From JACDAN01 sp963834825 (GTDB taxonomy: Bacteria > Actinomycetota > Thermoleophilia > Gaiellales > Gaiellaceae), in assembly GCA_963834825.1 (NCBI GenBank), contig CAWICZ010000014.1, positions 992,001 through 1,056,000 of the forward strand: DNA of 64,000 nt, read 5' to 3'. The notes under the pieces were generated by a model. That model did no database searches. It saw only the letters and a program-made list of their open reading frames with translations, and had not been told where the DNA came from. Below, one piece after another: positions 49,856 to 63,140 of the stretch (positions are counted from its first letter, which is position 1; the number at the start of each line of letters is the position of its first letter). A program made the position numbers and the translations under genes.

Positions 49856-50853
49856 CAGATCGCTGCTGCGTACGTGAGCGCGAACCGGTCGGTCATTCCG
49901 GCTACGTAGTCTGCGAGCCGCTCCGCGAGGTCGCCTTCGCCGGGTGGAAGCCGTTCGGGATGCTCACGAAGATGCTCGAAGATCTTCGTCACGACCTCAC
50001 GCGCCTGCTCGTGCTGTGCACGGGTGTGCGGGCCGAGGTAGACGCGCTCGAACATGAACGTCCTCAGCGTGACCATCGCCGCGCCCACCTCATCGCTCTG
50101 ACGGATGTCGCCGGCCACCTCTGAGGTCTCGACGAGATCGTGCACCAGCCGGTCGATCCGGCGCGCGCCCGTCTCACCGAGCAGCTCGATCTCCTCGTCC
50201 GGCAGCTCGTCCTGGCCGAGCACTCCGGCGCGCACAGCGTCGTCGATGTCGTGATTGATGTACGCCACGCGGTCGACGATCCTCACGATCTTCCCCTCGA
50301 GCGTGGCGGGTTCCGTCGGGCCCGTGTGGTTGAGGATTCCGTCGCGGACCTCGTGCGTCAGGTTGAGCCCGCGGCCGTCGCGCTCGACGTAGTCGACGAC
50401 GCGCAGCGAGTGCTCGTTGTGGCGAAACCCGCGGCCGAAGTAACGCCGGAGCTGCTCGTCGAGGCACTCCTCGCCGGTGTGACCGAAGGGCGTGTGGCCG
50501 AGGTCGTGCCCGAGCCCGATCGCCTCCACGAGGTCCTCGTTCAGCCGGAGGGCGCGCGCGACCCCGCGTGAGATGCCGCTCGTCTCGAGGGTGTGCGTCA
50601 GACGGGTCCGGAAGTGGTCGTGTGCAGGATCGATCCAGACCTGGGTCTTGTTGCGCAAGCGGCGGAACGCCTTCGAGTGGACGATGCGGTCTCGGTCGCG
50701 CTGGAACGGGGTGCGCAGCCGGCACGGCTCCTCCTCGCGCGCCCGTCCGCGCGTCTCGTAGGAGCGCACGGCCAGCGGTGACAGCCAGCGCTCTTCGTGC
50801 TCGCGAACGCGCAGTTCGAAGGAATCGGCGACCCGGCCGGCAAGCTCTGACAT
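49855..50853 (-). CDS. dgt: dGTPase-like HD-domain triphosphohydrolase
   Basis: Hydrolyses dGTP to deoxyguanosine and triphosphate, shaping dNTP pools. 332 residues: HSKAFRRLRNKTQVW, TRLTHTLETSGISRG, IGLGHDLGHTPFGHTGEE (HD motif), FRHNEHSLRVV and DRVAYINHDIDDA. The dgt-dnaG pair is a classic actinobacterial arrangement. ATG at 50853. Confidence 0.94.
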   Translation of the reverse strand: MSELAGRVADSFELRVREHEERWLSPLAVRSYETRGRAREEEPCRLRTPFQRDRDRIVHSKAFRRLRNKTQVWIDPAHDHFRTRLTHTLETSGISRGVARALRLNEDLVEAIGLGHDLGHTPFGHTGEECLDEQLRRYFGRGFRHNEHSLRVVDYVERDGRGLNLTHEVRDGILNHTGPTEPATLEGKIVRIVDRVAYINHDIDDAVRAGVLGQDELPDEEIELLGETGARRIDRLVHDLVETSEVAGDIRQSDEVGAAMVTLRTFMFERVYLGPHTRAQHEQAREVVTKIFEHLREHPERLPPGEGDLAERLADYVAGMTDRFALTYAAAI

Positions 50854-51012
50854 GTGGGCAAGGCTAGTAGTTCACCCGGCCGCCGGAAATGGCCCCGGCG
50901 TCGGTCCCATCCCAAGCCCCCACCCACCCACGGGGAGGTCAGCGTAGGCGCCCGCGGTTTACCGCTTTGCGCCGGCTTCGTGCCGAAGTCGCACCAAACT
51001 CTCCCCAGGGCG

Positions 51013-51795
51013 CTAGACGATGATCGGGACGGTTCCGCCGTCGGCACTCCACGCGGCGCCTGTCACGTAAGAGGCTCGGTCCGAGCACAGGAAGACGATC
51101 ACTGCGGCGATCTCCTCCGGTTCGGCGAGCCTCCCCAACGGGCGGCCCTTGCCGACCAGCTCGAGAACCGCTTCCTTCGTCTTCCCCGAGCTGGCTGCCT
51201 GCTGATCGGCCAGGCCGCCCTCACCCAGCCACGCCACCGTCGCCGTCGGCCCCGGCGTGACCGCGTTGCATCGAATCCCATCCTCGGCGTAGAGGTCGGC
51301 GACGAGCCTCGAGAGCGAGAGGACCGCGGCCTTCGTGACCGAGTAGTTCGGCATCGACGTCGACGGCCGCTTGCCGGCTGTCGACGACACGTTCACGATC
51401 ACGCCGCGTTGCCGTCCGCGCATTCCGGGCAGGACCGCCCTGATGGCGCGTACGTAGCTCATTACGTTCAGCTGCCACATCTCGTCCCACTGCCGATCGG
51501 ACACGTCCTCGAACGCGAGTTGATACGCGACGCCCACGTTGTTGACGAGGACGTCGACGGGTCCGAGCTGCTCGGCCTCGGCGATCAGCGTGCCCGGCGC
51601 TCCCGGCTCGCCCAGGTCTGCGATGACTCCGAGCTCGGCTCCGAGCTCGACGCGCGTTTGCTCGACCCGCTCGGCATCTCGCCCCGTCACCACGACCCGC
51701 GCCCCCTCCTCGCACAAGAGCCGGGCGGTCTCGCGCCCGATGCCGCCCGTCGACCCGGTGACGACACAGACGCGCTCGCGAAGGCCCAGGTCCAC
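51013..51795 (-). CDS. Short-chain dehydrogenase/reductase
   Basis: 260 residues: VVTGSTGGIGRETARLL (NAD(P) motif), LVNNVGVAY, NVSSTAGKRP and the catalytic PNYSVTKAAV (Tyr-x3-Lys), ending with SADGGT. This is the classical FabG-like SDR subgroup. Substrate unknown. It is divergent from the phosphatase gene, 19 bases between starts. Confidence 0.92.
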   Translation of the reverse strand: MDLGLRERVCVVTGSTGGIGRETARLLCEEGARVVVTGRDAERVEQTRVELGAELGVIADLGEPGAPGTLIAEAEQLGPVDVLVNNVGVAYQLAFEDVSDRQWDEMWQLNVMSYVRAIRAVLPGMRGRQRGVIVNVSSTAGKRPSTSMPNYSVTKAAVLSLSRLVADLYAEDGIRCNAVTPGPTATVAWLGEGGLADQQAASSGKTKEAVLELVGKGRPLGRLAEPEEIAAVIVFLCSDRASYVTGAAWSADGGTVPIIV

Positions 51796-51814
51796 GGGGG
51801 GTTAGCGTAACGGG

Positions 51815-52480
51815 GTGACGACTGTCCTCCTGGCAAGGCACGGAGAGAGCGACTGGAACCGCGCGAAGCGCTGGCAGGGCTTCACCGACCGCCCGCTGAC
51901 CGACCTCGGCCGCCGTCAGGCAGAGGGGCTTGCCGACCGCCTCGCCGATACCGAGCTCGACGCCGTCTACTCGAGCGACCTGCGCCGCGCGGTCGAGACC
52001 GCCGAGGCCGTCGCCCGGCGCCGGGGGATGGAAGTAAAGACGACACGCGACCTGCGAGAGGTCGATGTCGGAGCGTGGTCCGGTCTCACCCGCGCCGACG
52101 TCGAGGCTCGGTTTCCCGAGGCGTACGCACGCTGGCTCGAGGGAGCAGAAGGCTGGGACGACGGCGAGACCTACGAGCAGCTTGGAACCCGCGTCGTCAG
52201 GTCGATCAAGGAGATCGCCGCGAAGCACGACGGCGGGCGGGTCCTGGTCGTCGCGCACGGCGGGACGATCCGCGCCATTCATGCCGCCGCGCTCGGCCTC
52301 GACATCCATACCTACCGGCGTATTCAGGGCGTCGAGCCGAATGCGACGCTCTCGGCCGTGTGTGTCGAGGGCGACCGGCTCACCGAGCTTTGCCGCACGG
52401 ACGACCTGGACGAGTTCCTGATTCTGGACGAGCAGCGGCGACGCAAGACGGCGCCTCGTCCGCCGACTCCTGCGGGCTGA
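51815..52480 (+). CDS. Histidine phosphatase (phosphoglycerate-mutase superfamily)
   Basis: 221 residues: LLARHGESDWNRAKRWQGF (catalytic RHG), SSDLRRAVETAEAV, REVDVGAWSGLTRADVE and VVAHGGTIRAIH (second His). Typical of broad-specificity phosphatases such as CobC/GpmB relatives. GTG start at 51815. Confidence 0.92.
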   Translation: MTTVLLARHGESDWNRAKRWQGFTDRPLTDLGRRQAEGLADRLADTELDAVYSSDLRRAVETAEAVARRRGMEVKTTRDLREVDVGAWSGLTRADVEARFPEAYARWLEGAEGWDDGETYEQLGTRVVRSIKEIAAKHDGGRVLVVAHGGTIRAIHAAALGLDIHTYRRIQGVEPNATLSAVCVEGDRLTELCRTDDLDEFLILDEQRRRKTAPRPPTPAG

Positions 52481-52503
52481 GCCCGGAACTACACTGACCG
52501 CGC

Positions 52504-52755
52504 GTGGACGACTACACGAGCAAGTACAAGGGCGAGCAGGTCGAGGTGGCGCTCTTCGGAGGCGACTACCAGGACGGGGTGCTGACCGCCTACTGCGCGG
52601 TAGACGACGTTCCCCACATCGAGCTGAACGGCCACATCCTCATCCCGCTCCAGAACATCGCCTCGCTGCACTGCACGAGCCGCTGCGACGCTCCCGAGCC
52701 GGACTGGCCTCCGCGTGGCTTCGCGGAGGACGAGCGCGACGAGAACGGAAGCTGA
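52504..52755 (+). CDS. Hypothetical protein
   Basis: 83 residues from GTG 52504 beginning MDDYTSKYKGEQVEVALFGG with an acidic C-terminal tail. Spacing to its neighbours is 23 and 12 bases, so it is probably co-transcribed with the phosphatase and the HtpX-like gene. I do not recognise a family. Confidence 0.6.
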   Translation: MDDYTSKYKGEQVEVALFGGDYQDGVLTAYCAVDDVPHIELNGHILIPLQNIASLHCTSRCDAPEPDWPPRGFAEDERDENGS

Positions 52756-52767
52756 CGCCGCCCGCCG

Positions 52768-53598
52768 GTGGCGGCCGCGCTCAACATCGTCAAAGCCTGG
52801 CTCCTGCTGCTGAGTGCGTGCGCCCTGCTCGGCGGGCTCGGCTGGCTGTTCGGCGGCTATCGCCTGCTTTCGATCTTCGTTTTCTGCGGCCTCCTCGCCG
52901 GGGCTGCGGTCTACTGGTACTCGGACCGGATGGTGCTCGGACTCGTCGGTGCCCGCCCTTTGGCCCAGGCCGAGGCAGTCGCCTTCGCCTCGACGGTCGA
53001 CCGCCTCGCTGCGCGCGCCGGAGTCCCGCGGCCACGGCTGTATCTGATCGCCGACGGCTATCCGCGGGCGCTCTCGGCCGGGCGAGGCGGACGCGGCCAG
53101 TCGATCGCCGTCAGCACCGGGTTACTGGCAGCCCTTCCGCCGGCAGAGCTCGAGGGTGTGTTCGCGCACGAGCTCGCCCACGCCGCGCGCCGCGACGTGC
53201 TCATCCAGACGTTGGCGGCGGTCGTCGCGGCCACGCTGCTCGAGCTGAGCAGGCTCGGTGGGTGGTTCCAGCGAGCGCTGCTGTTCGCGCTCGGCCCGAT
53301 CGCCTCGGCGATCGTGAACGGCTTGCTTTCTCCGAAGCGCGAGTTCGCCGCCGACCTTCGAGCGGCAGAGCTCTGCGAAACCCCGCACGGCCTTGCAGAC
53401 GCGCTGGCCCGGCTCGAGCAGGCCGGCGAGCTCGTCTCGTTCGTCGGGAACCCGGCGACTGAACCGCTGCACGTCGTCAACCCCTTCGAGGAACAGGGGC
53501 TCGGAGCGCTCTTTGCGACCCACCCTCCCGTCGCCGATCGCGTGCGGCGCCTGCGAGAGCTCGACCCAGACTGGCCCGAGAGCGTCCGCGCGGCTTAG
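52768..53598 (+). CDS. htpX: HtpX-like M48 membrane protease
   Basis: 276 residues with two N-terminal spans, then RAGVPRPRLYLIADGYPRAL, the zinc motif FAHELAHAARRDV and the third ligand in KREFAADLRAAEL. C-terminal ATHPPVADRVRRL is the M48B ending. This is the membrane quality-control protease family. GTG start at 52768. A shared hairpin lies just past its stop. Confidence 0.9.
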   Translation: MAAALNIVKAWLLLLSACALLGGLGWLFGGYRLLSIFVFCGLLAGAAVYWYSDRMVLGLVGARPLAQAEAVAFASTVDRLAARAGVPRPRLYLIADGYPRALSAGRGGRGQSIAVSTGLLAALPPAELEGVFAHELAHAARRDVLIQTLAAVVAATLLELSRLGGWFQRALLFALGPIASAIVNGLLSPKREFAADLRAAELCETPHGLADALARLEQAGELVSFVGNPATEPLHVVNPFEEQGLGALFATHPPVADRVRRLRELDPDWPESVRAA

Positions 53599-53607
53599 GA
53601 CCAAGAA

Positions 53608-53628
53608 AAGGGCCCGGTCAGGGCCCTT
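53608..53628 (-). terminator. Intrinsic terminator of the rRNA operon
   Basis: On the minus strand the stem AAGGGCCC/GGGCCCTT with loop TGACC is followed by TTCTT. It lies 10 bases past the 5S 3' end. The same hairpin could serve the convergent htpX gene without a T-tract. Confidence 0.85.
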
Positions 53629-53637
53629 GGAAACTAA

Positions 53638-53752
<115 letters not shown>

Positions 53753-53797
53753 AAGTTGTAAAGGTGGTTCCTCAGACGCGTTGCGCGCGCCCACCCT

Positions 53798-53816
53798 CAA
53801 AACTCCATAGCGGCAT
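53798..53816 (-). other. 23S processing-stem, 3' arm
   Basis: The minus strand reads GCCGCTATGGAGTTTTG. It is complementary to a segment before the 23S 5' end at 56841-56858, giving an RNase III-type stem around 23S. Confidence 0.65.
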
Positions 53817-53837
53817 CGGCTCGTGTTCAAAATCAAG

Positions 53838-56821
<2,984 letters not shown>

Positions 56822-56840
56822 GAAAAGAACACTTGCTTTT

Positions 56841-56858
56841 GCCACTATGGAGTTTTCA
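56841..56858 (-). other. 23S processing-stem, 5' arm
   Basis: Before 23S, the minus strand reads TGAAAACTCCATAGTGGC. It pairs with 53798-53816 beyond the 23S 3' end (one mismatch in 16). It also resembles a boxA-like antitermination element. Confidence 0.65.
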
Positions 56859-56902
56859 AGGTGCGCGCGGGCTCGAGCGCCCACAGAGAAGAACCGCCCG
56901 GA

Positions 56903-56942
56903 GGACGGTCTCTCAAAACTCAACAGCGTGGTCGAACACCGA
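56903..56942 (-). other. 16S processing-stem, 3' arm (in spacer)
   Basis: In the 16S-23S spacer, this segment is complementary to the leader at 58717-58759. Core identities after reverse-complementing are AAAACTCAACAGCGTG (16 bases) and GACGGTCT. The two would pair across the 16S gene to form the RNase III stem. The 213-base spacer contains no tRNA. Confidence 0.75.
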
Positions 56943-57034
56943 GCTCGACATTGTTCTAGGAACTCGAGCTTCGGACGGCAATTGCCATCAACGATTCGAG
57001 CTTCCTACCGGAGTAATCGCTCCGGCATCCCTAG

Positions 57035-58582
<1,548 letters not shown>

Positions 58583-58905
58583 GAAGTGATTGTCACATCC
58601 ACCCGAAGGTGGGTTAGACAGCTTCGTCACCTTGAGCTTGAAGCTCAAAGTACACCTCTCGGCCGAAGCCTCGAGGCTGACAGGTTGAGCCTGAGCTCGA
58701 AGTAAGAGCTCAGGTCTCGGCGTTCAAACGCACGCTGTTGAGTTTTCAAAGACCGTCGCTACGTCCTGACGGCGTAAAAAAGCCTCCGGCTCGCACCGAA
58801 GGCCCCAGATGATCCGAACTTTCGCTCGTATCAATTACTCTCGGGGCTCTCCGATCGACGAGTTTGCAGGGACTTTTGTACGCAGCCCGGGTGGGCAGCC
58901 CGAGT
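58583..58905 (-). other. rRNA leader region with 16S processing-stem arm and hairpins
   Basis: No protein gene. It contains the 16S processing-stem 5' arm (58717-58759), whose sequence also holds GGTCTTTGAAAACTC, like a boxA element. Further hairpins include CCTGAGCTC/GAGCTCAGG (near 58690-58715), TTGAGCTT/AAGCTCAA (near 58633-58650) and ACCCACCTTCGGGTGG (near 58598-58613). A terminator-like hairpin is at 58776-58803. Confidence 0.7.
58776..58803 (-). terminator. Terminator-like hairpin between tyrS and 16S
   Basis: The minus strand reads GCCTTCGG, loop of six, CCGGAGGC, then six T residues (one G-U pair). It is a good intrinsic terminator. It lies about 116 bases after the tyrS stop. If the only rRNA promoter is the one inside tyrS, it would also lie in the rRNA leader. 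Confidence 0.8.
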
Positions 58906-58933
58906 ATGGTACCAGCGCCTAGGGGGCTGTCAA
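58903..58933 (-). promoter_or_regulatory. Candidate rRNA promoter overlapping the tyrS stop
   Basis: On the minus strand TTGACA (58933-58928), a perfect -35, precedes TACCAT (58911-58906) by 16 bases or CATACT (58908-58903) by 19. The -35 covers the last codons of tyrS (Leu-Thr). No other good promoter lies between the terminator and the 16S processing arm. Confidence 0.45.
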
Positions 58934-60070
58934 GCGCGCGAACCGGCGCTTTCCGACCTGGAGCAACGCTCCGTCCAGGCCGAGGCGGGGCAGGTCGAGC
59001 TCGGTCACGACCTCTCCATTTAGGCGCACCGCGCCCTGAGCGAGCAGCCGCCGTGCCTCGCTCGTCGACCCGACACCGACGCCGTCCGCCAGCAACGCCG
59101 GCAGGTGGACGGGATCGGAGTCGGGCAGCGCGACCTCGGGAACCTCTTCGGGCGCCCGACCTTCGCGCACCACGCGCGTGAAGTGCTCCTCGGCGGCCCG
59201 CGCTGCGTCCTCGTCATGTCCACGCGCGACGATGAACCGCGCCAGGCGTAGCTTGGCCTCCATCGGATCGCCCGCGAGCGGGTCCTCGTCGCTTTCCATC
59301 ACGAGCCGGTAATAGTCGGGGAGCAGCTCATCCGGGAGCCGCATCGTCTTGCCGAACTGCTCGTCCGGGTCTTCGACGAGCGCAATGTAGTTGCGGCGGG
59401 AGGCACTCATCTTGGCGCCGTCCCAGCTCTCGATCAACGGGGTGGTCAGTGCGATTTGCGGCTCCAACCCGTAGGACTGCATCACCTCGCGCCCGGCGAG
59501 GAGGTTGTACAACTGATCGGTACCGCCGAGCTCGACGTCGGCCTCGACGGCGACCGAGTCGTACGCCTGCATCAGCGGGTAGAGGAGCTCGGAGATGGAG
59601 ATTGGCTGCTGCGCGGCCCAGCGCTTGGCGAAATCGTCCCGCTCGAGGATCCGCGCGACCGTGATTGTCCGCGCGAGCGAGACGACATCGGCGTACGAAA
59701 GCTTCGACAGCCACTCGCCGTTGAAGCGGATCTCGGTTCGCTCGGGAATCAGGATCGTGTACGCCGACTCGAAGAAGCGCTCGGCCATTCGATCGATCTC
59801 GCCGGGGTCTAGGACGGCTCGCTCTGCCGAGCGGCCTGAGGGATCACCGATCCGCGTCGTGTAGTCGCCGACGATCAAGACACCCGTATGGCCCTCGTCC
59901 TGGAACGCCCGCATTCGTTGGAGCGGGATCCCGTTGCCAATCGTGATGTGCGGCGCGGTAACGTCGATCCCGAGCTTCACGCGCAAGGGCCGTTCCAACG
60001 CGAGCTTCCGCTCGAGCTCGCCCTCGGGCAGCACGTCGACCGCGTTCCGCGTGAGCTCCTCAACCGCCAT
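58919..60070 (-). CDS. tyrS: Tyrosyl-tRNA synthetase with atypical HIGH motif
   Basis: Charges tRNA-Tyr. 383 residues: LGIDVTAPHITIGNG (HIGH equivalent reads TIGN, as in tryptophanyl enzymes), GVLIVGDYTTRIGDPSGRSAER, QAYDSVAVEADVELGGTDQ, and KMSASRRNYIAL in place of KMSKS. An S4 RNA-binding domain closes the protein (LLAQGAVRLNGEVV). ATG start at 60070. The divergent pbp gene starts 29 bases away. Confidence 0.94.
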   Translation of the reverse strand: MAVEELTRNAVDVLPEGELERKLALERPLRVKLGIDVTAPHITIGNGIPLQRMRAFQDEGHTGVLIVGDYTTRIGDPSGRSAERAVLDPGEIDRMAERFFESAYTILIPERTEIRFNGEWLSKLSYADVVSLARTITVARILERDDFAKRWAAQQPISISELLYPLMQAYDSVAVEADVELGGTDQLYNLLAGREVMQSYGLEPQIALTTPLIESWDGAKMSASRRNYIALVEDPDEQFGKTMRLPDELLPDYYRLVMESDEDPLAGDPMEAKLRLARFIVARGHDEDAARAAEEHFTRVVREGRAPEEVPEVALPDSDPVHLPALLADGVGVGSTSEARRLLAQGAVRLNGEVVTELDLPRLGLDGALLQVGKRRFARLTAP

Positions 60071-60098
60071 CGCGCGCCGAGTCTAGACTTCCGCGGTC

Positions 60099-62519
60099 GT
60101 GCGTTTTCGACGTCGCCGAGAATCGCCGACGCCGAAGGGGAGACGCAGGATCAGAAAGCTCCGCCTGCTGGTCCTCACGCTGGCCCTTCTCGTTCTGGCG
60201 TTGTCCTCGTTTACCTTCGGTCTCGTTACCGCGATCGCGGGCGAGGTCCCGAAGCTCGACCCGTCACGCCAGCGCCACGACGTGAATACGAGGATCTACG
60301 ACTCGACCGGCAAGCGGGTTCTCGCCGTCCTCCGCGGCAACGAGAACCGCATCCTCGTCGAGTACGGCGACATCGCGCCGGTGATGAAGCAGGCGATCGT
60401 CGCGATGGAGGACAGGCGGTTCTTCGAGCATCGCGGCGTCGACATGCGCGCGATCGCCCGGGCGCTCTGGGCGGACGTGACCGAGAAGGGCGTCGTGCAG
60501 GGTGGCTCGACGATCACCCAGCAGTTCATCAAGAACACGTACGTGAAGAACCAACGCTCGATCGGACGCAAGCTGCGGGAGGCCGCACTGGCGTGGCAGC
60601 TCGAGCAGCAGTGGTCGAAGAGGAAGATCCTCACGGCCTACCTGAACACGATCTACTTCGGCAACGGCGCCTACGGGATCGATCAGGCCGCGCTGATCTA
60701 CTTCGGCCACCATGCGAAGCGGCTGACACTCGCCGAGTCGGCGCTCCTCGCGGGGCTGCCCGCCGACCCGAGCCGGTTCGATCCGGTCACGAATCCGAAG
60801 GCGGCACGGACTCAGAGGGAGACGGTGCTGAGGACGATGCTCGAGCTGGGCTCGATCTCCCCGAAGCAGTTCGCTGCCGCCAATCGCCAGCCGCTCCCGA
60901 GACACGTGCGCCCGCAGGGGACCCGGGGGCCCGGTGGGTACTTCACGAACTACATCATCCAGCAGCTCGTTGACAAGTACCGCACCCGTGGCGTCTACGG
61001 CGGCGGCCTCGACGTGAAGACCACGCTCGACCTCCGCCTGCAGGAGATCGGGCACAAGGCGATCGCGCGCTGGCTCAAGGACGAGAACGGCCCTGCCGCA
61101 GCTCTCGTCGCGATCGACCCCCGGACGGGCGCCGTCAAGGCGATGATCGGTGGGTCGAACTTCCGCGAGAGCCAGTTCAATCTCGCCGTCCAAGGCGAGC
61201 GTCAGGCGGGCTCCGCATTCAAGCCGTTCGTCCTCGCCACCGGGCTCGCCGAAGGGATCTCACCCGAGACCGAGTTCGTGTCGAAGCCGACGACGATTCC
61301 GCTCGGGGACAAGCTCTGGAAGGTCTCGAACTACGAGGACGCATACCTCGGGCCCACCGACATCGAGACGGCGACGATCCACTCGGACAACGCCGTCTAC
61401 GCCCAGTTCACCGCGCTGGTCGGCCCACGCAACGTGCGGAGAATGGCGCAGCGGCTCGGCATCAAGAGCCGGCTCAACGACTACTTCGCAATCGGGCTGG
61501 GTGCCGAAGCAGTCAACCCACTGGAGATGGCGCGCGCGTTCTCGACCTTCGCCAACGGCGGTCGGCGCGTCGACGGATCGATCTTCGGGAACGAGCCGCG
61601 GGCGATCGTCACCGTCGCCAAGGAGGGTGGCCGCCCCAGGTCCAACAAGGTTGTCGAACGTCCGGTCCTCAACCCGGAGAAGGCCAAGCTCGTCAACCAG
61701 ATCCTCCAGCGGGTCGTCACGTCGGGAACGGGGCGGAAGGCAGCGCTTACGGATCGACCCGTCGCCGGCAAGACGGGGACGACCGAGAACTATGGCGACG
61801 CCTGGTTCGTCGGATATACGCCGCAGCTTGCGGTCGCAGTCTGGGTTGGGTACCCGAACAACCTGACCCCGATGCTGACCGAGTACGACGGCGACCCGGT
61901 CGCCGGTGGCACATTCCCGGCGCAGATCTGGAAGAGCTTCATGGAGCCGGCGCTCAAGTACCTGAAGATGGAGCAGGGGTATTTCGACTCGCCGAGCCTG
62001 ACCTACGCCGTCCCGGTCAACGTCGTCCAGCGAGGGGGCCGGCTGATGGCCGACAACGGCATCTGCCGCTCGGTGAAGAGCGTCTGGTACTTCTCGGGAG
62101 AAGCCCCGAGGCTCCGCACCGCCGACTGCAAGCCGAACGAAGTCGAGGTGCCGCGTGTGATCGGGTCGACGTTGAACGACGCGAGAGGCCAGCTCGCCGC
62201 GCAGCCACTCGCGTACGACGTCGTCTACAAGCCGGCGCGGCGAGGTCAGCGGCTCGACGTCGTGCTCGGCCAGATCCCGAAGGGCGGCACGCTCTCCGCC
62301 AACGACGAGGTGATCCTCATCCTGGCCAAACCGCGCTTCGGCGTCGTGCCGAGCGTAGTCGGGCTCCCCGTCGGCAACGCGGTCCAGCGGCTCGAGCGTC
62401 TCAAGCTGCACCCCGCGGTCGTCGGTGGATCGAACGGCCGCGTCATCCGTCAGGAACCCCGCGGCCCCGTCGCCGCGGCTCCCGGGATGCCGATCCGGCT
62501 GGTCGTAGCGCGCGGCTGA
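60099..62519 (+). CDS. Class A penicillin-binding protein (GT51 and transpeptidase) with PASTA domains
   Basis: Polymerises and cross-links peptidoglycan. 806 residues: membrane anchor (about 21-48); glycosyltransferase motifs AMEDRRFFEHRGVD, QGGSTITQQFIKN and NTIYFGNGAYGI; transpeptidase motifs GSAFKPFV (SxxK), SDN and AGKTGTTENY. Residues about 660-806 form two PASTA repeats (VPRVIGSTLNDARGQL, VPSVVGLPVGNAVQRLE). PASTA domains are usual on actinobacterial class A PBPs and bind muropeptides. GTG start at 60099. Confidence 0.94.
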   Translation: MRFRRRRESPTPKGRRRIRKLRLLVLTLALLVLALSSFTFGLVTAIAGEVPKLDPSRQRHDVNTRIYDSTGKRVLAVLRGNENRILVEYGDIAPVMKQAIVAMEDRRFFEHRGVDMRAIARALWADVTEKGVVQGGSTITQQFIKNTYVKNQRSIGRKLREAALAWQLEQQWSKRKILTAYLNTIYFGNGAYGIDQAALIYFGHHAKRLTLAESALLAGLPADPSRFDPVTNPKAARTQRETVLRTMLELGSISPKQFAAANRQPLPRHVRPQGTRGPGGYFTNYIIQQLVDKYRTRGVYGGGLDVKTTLDLRLQEIGHKAIARWLKDENGPAAALVAIDPRTGAVKAMIGGSNFRESQFNLAVQGERQAGSAFKPFVLATGLAEGISPETEFVSKPTTIPLGDKLWKVSNYEDAYLGPTDIETATIHSDNAVYAQFTALVGPRNVRRMAQRLGIKSRLNDYFAIGLGAEAVNPLEMARAFSTFANGGRRVDGSIFGNEPRAIVTVAKEGGRPRSNKVVERPVLNPEKAKLVNQILQRVVTSGTGRKAALTDRPVAGKTGTTENYGDAWFVGYTPQLAVAVWVGYPNNLTPMLTEYDGDPVAGGTFPAQIWKSFMEPALKYLKMEQGYFDSPSLTYAVPVNVVQRGGRLMADNGICRSVKSVWYFSGEAPRLRTADCKPNEVEVPRVIGSTLNDARGQLAAQPLAYDVVYKPARRGQRLDVVLGQIPKGGTLSANDEVILILAKPRFGVVPSVVGLPVGNAVQRLERLKLHPAVVGGSNGRVIRQEPRGPVAAAPGMPIRLVVARG

Positions 62520-62525
62520 CTCGTT

Positions 62526-62553
62526 TCGCGGAACGTCTTGCGACTTTCCGCGA
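62526..62553 (-). repeat. Hairpin-2 element, copy C (inverted orientation)
   Basis: On the minus strand: TCGCGGAAAGTC, loop GCAA, GACGTTCCGCGA, followed by AAACG. It matches hairpin 2 of copies A and B in the GAAAGTC core and trailing AAAC. Its distinct outer base pair is again complementary (G:C). It lies seven bases past the pbp stop. Confidence 0.7.
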
Positions 62554-62576
62554 GTGTGTCTGGCCAGGCCGACGCG

Positions 62577-63140
62577 CTAGCTGCGTACTGGCCGGCTGAG
62601 GTAGCGCGAGCCTGCCAGGACGTAGCGCCACGGCCGCTCTGCGGCCTTCGTGATTCCCACTCGAGGTCCGATGTGGATCTCGCGCGTGCCCTCGCGCTCC
62701 CGCAACTCGAATGGAGGCGCATCGAGCGCCAGGCCGTCGTGGGCTCCTGTGACGCCGAGCGCTTGACACAGCCGGCCCGGGCCCGAGCAGAGCAGCCGCA
62801 GGTCGTCGAGCCCTCGCCGAGCCTTTATGGCATCGATGCCGTCCGTCGGCTCGAGCGCTCGGATGAGGACGGCGCTCGCCACCTCCGGACGCTCGCACAC
62901 GAAGTTCAGGCACCAGTGGATGCCATACGAGCGATAGACGTACGCGTGCCCGGGCGGGCCGAACATCGAGGCGTTGCGCGCCGTCCGGCCGCGGTAGCCG
63001 TGGGCGGCGGGGTCCTCGTGGTCGTAGGCCTCGACCTCGACGATCAGCCCGCCGACGCCGCCGACCAGCAGCGTGACGCCGATCAGCTCCGGCGCGACCT
63101 CGTGCACCGAGCGGTCGAAGAAGTCCCGTCCGAGGCTCAT
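62577..63140 (-). CDS. mpg: DNA-3-methyladenine glycosylase (AAG/MPG family)
   Basis: Excises alkylated purines. 187 residues: FFDRSVHEVAPELIGVTLLV at the start, IVEVEAYDHEDPAAHGYRGR (catalytic Glu), NASMFGPPGHAYVYRSYG, IHWCLNFVCE and LCSGPGRLCQALGVT. These are the full AAG motif set. ATG at 63140 overlaps the MFS stop (ATGA), so it is translated together with that exporter. Confidence 0.95.
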   Translation of the reverse strand: MSLGRDFFDRSVHEVAPELIGVTLLVGGVGGLIVEVEAYDHEDPAAHGYRGRTARNASMFGPPGHAYVYRSYGIHWCLNFVCERPEVASAVLIRALEPTDGIDAIKARRGLDDLRLLCSGPGRLCQALGVTGAHDGLALDAPPFELREREGTREIHIGPRVGITKAAERPWRYVLAGSRYLSRPVRS

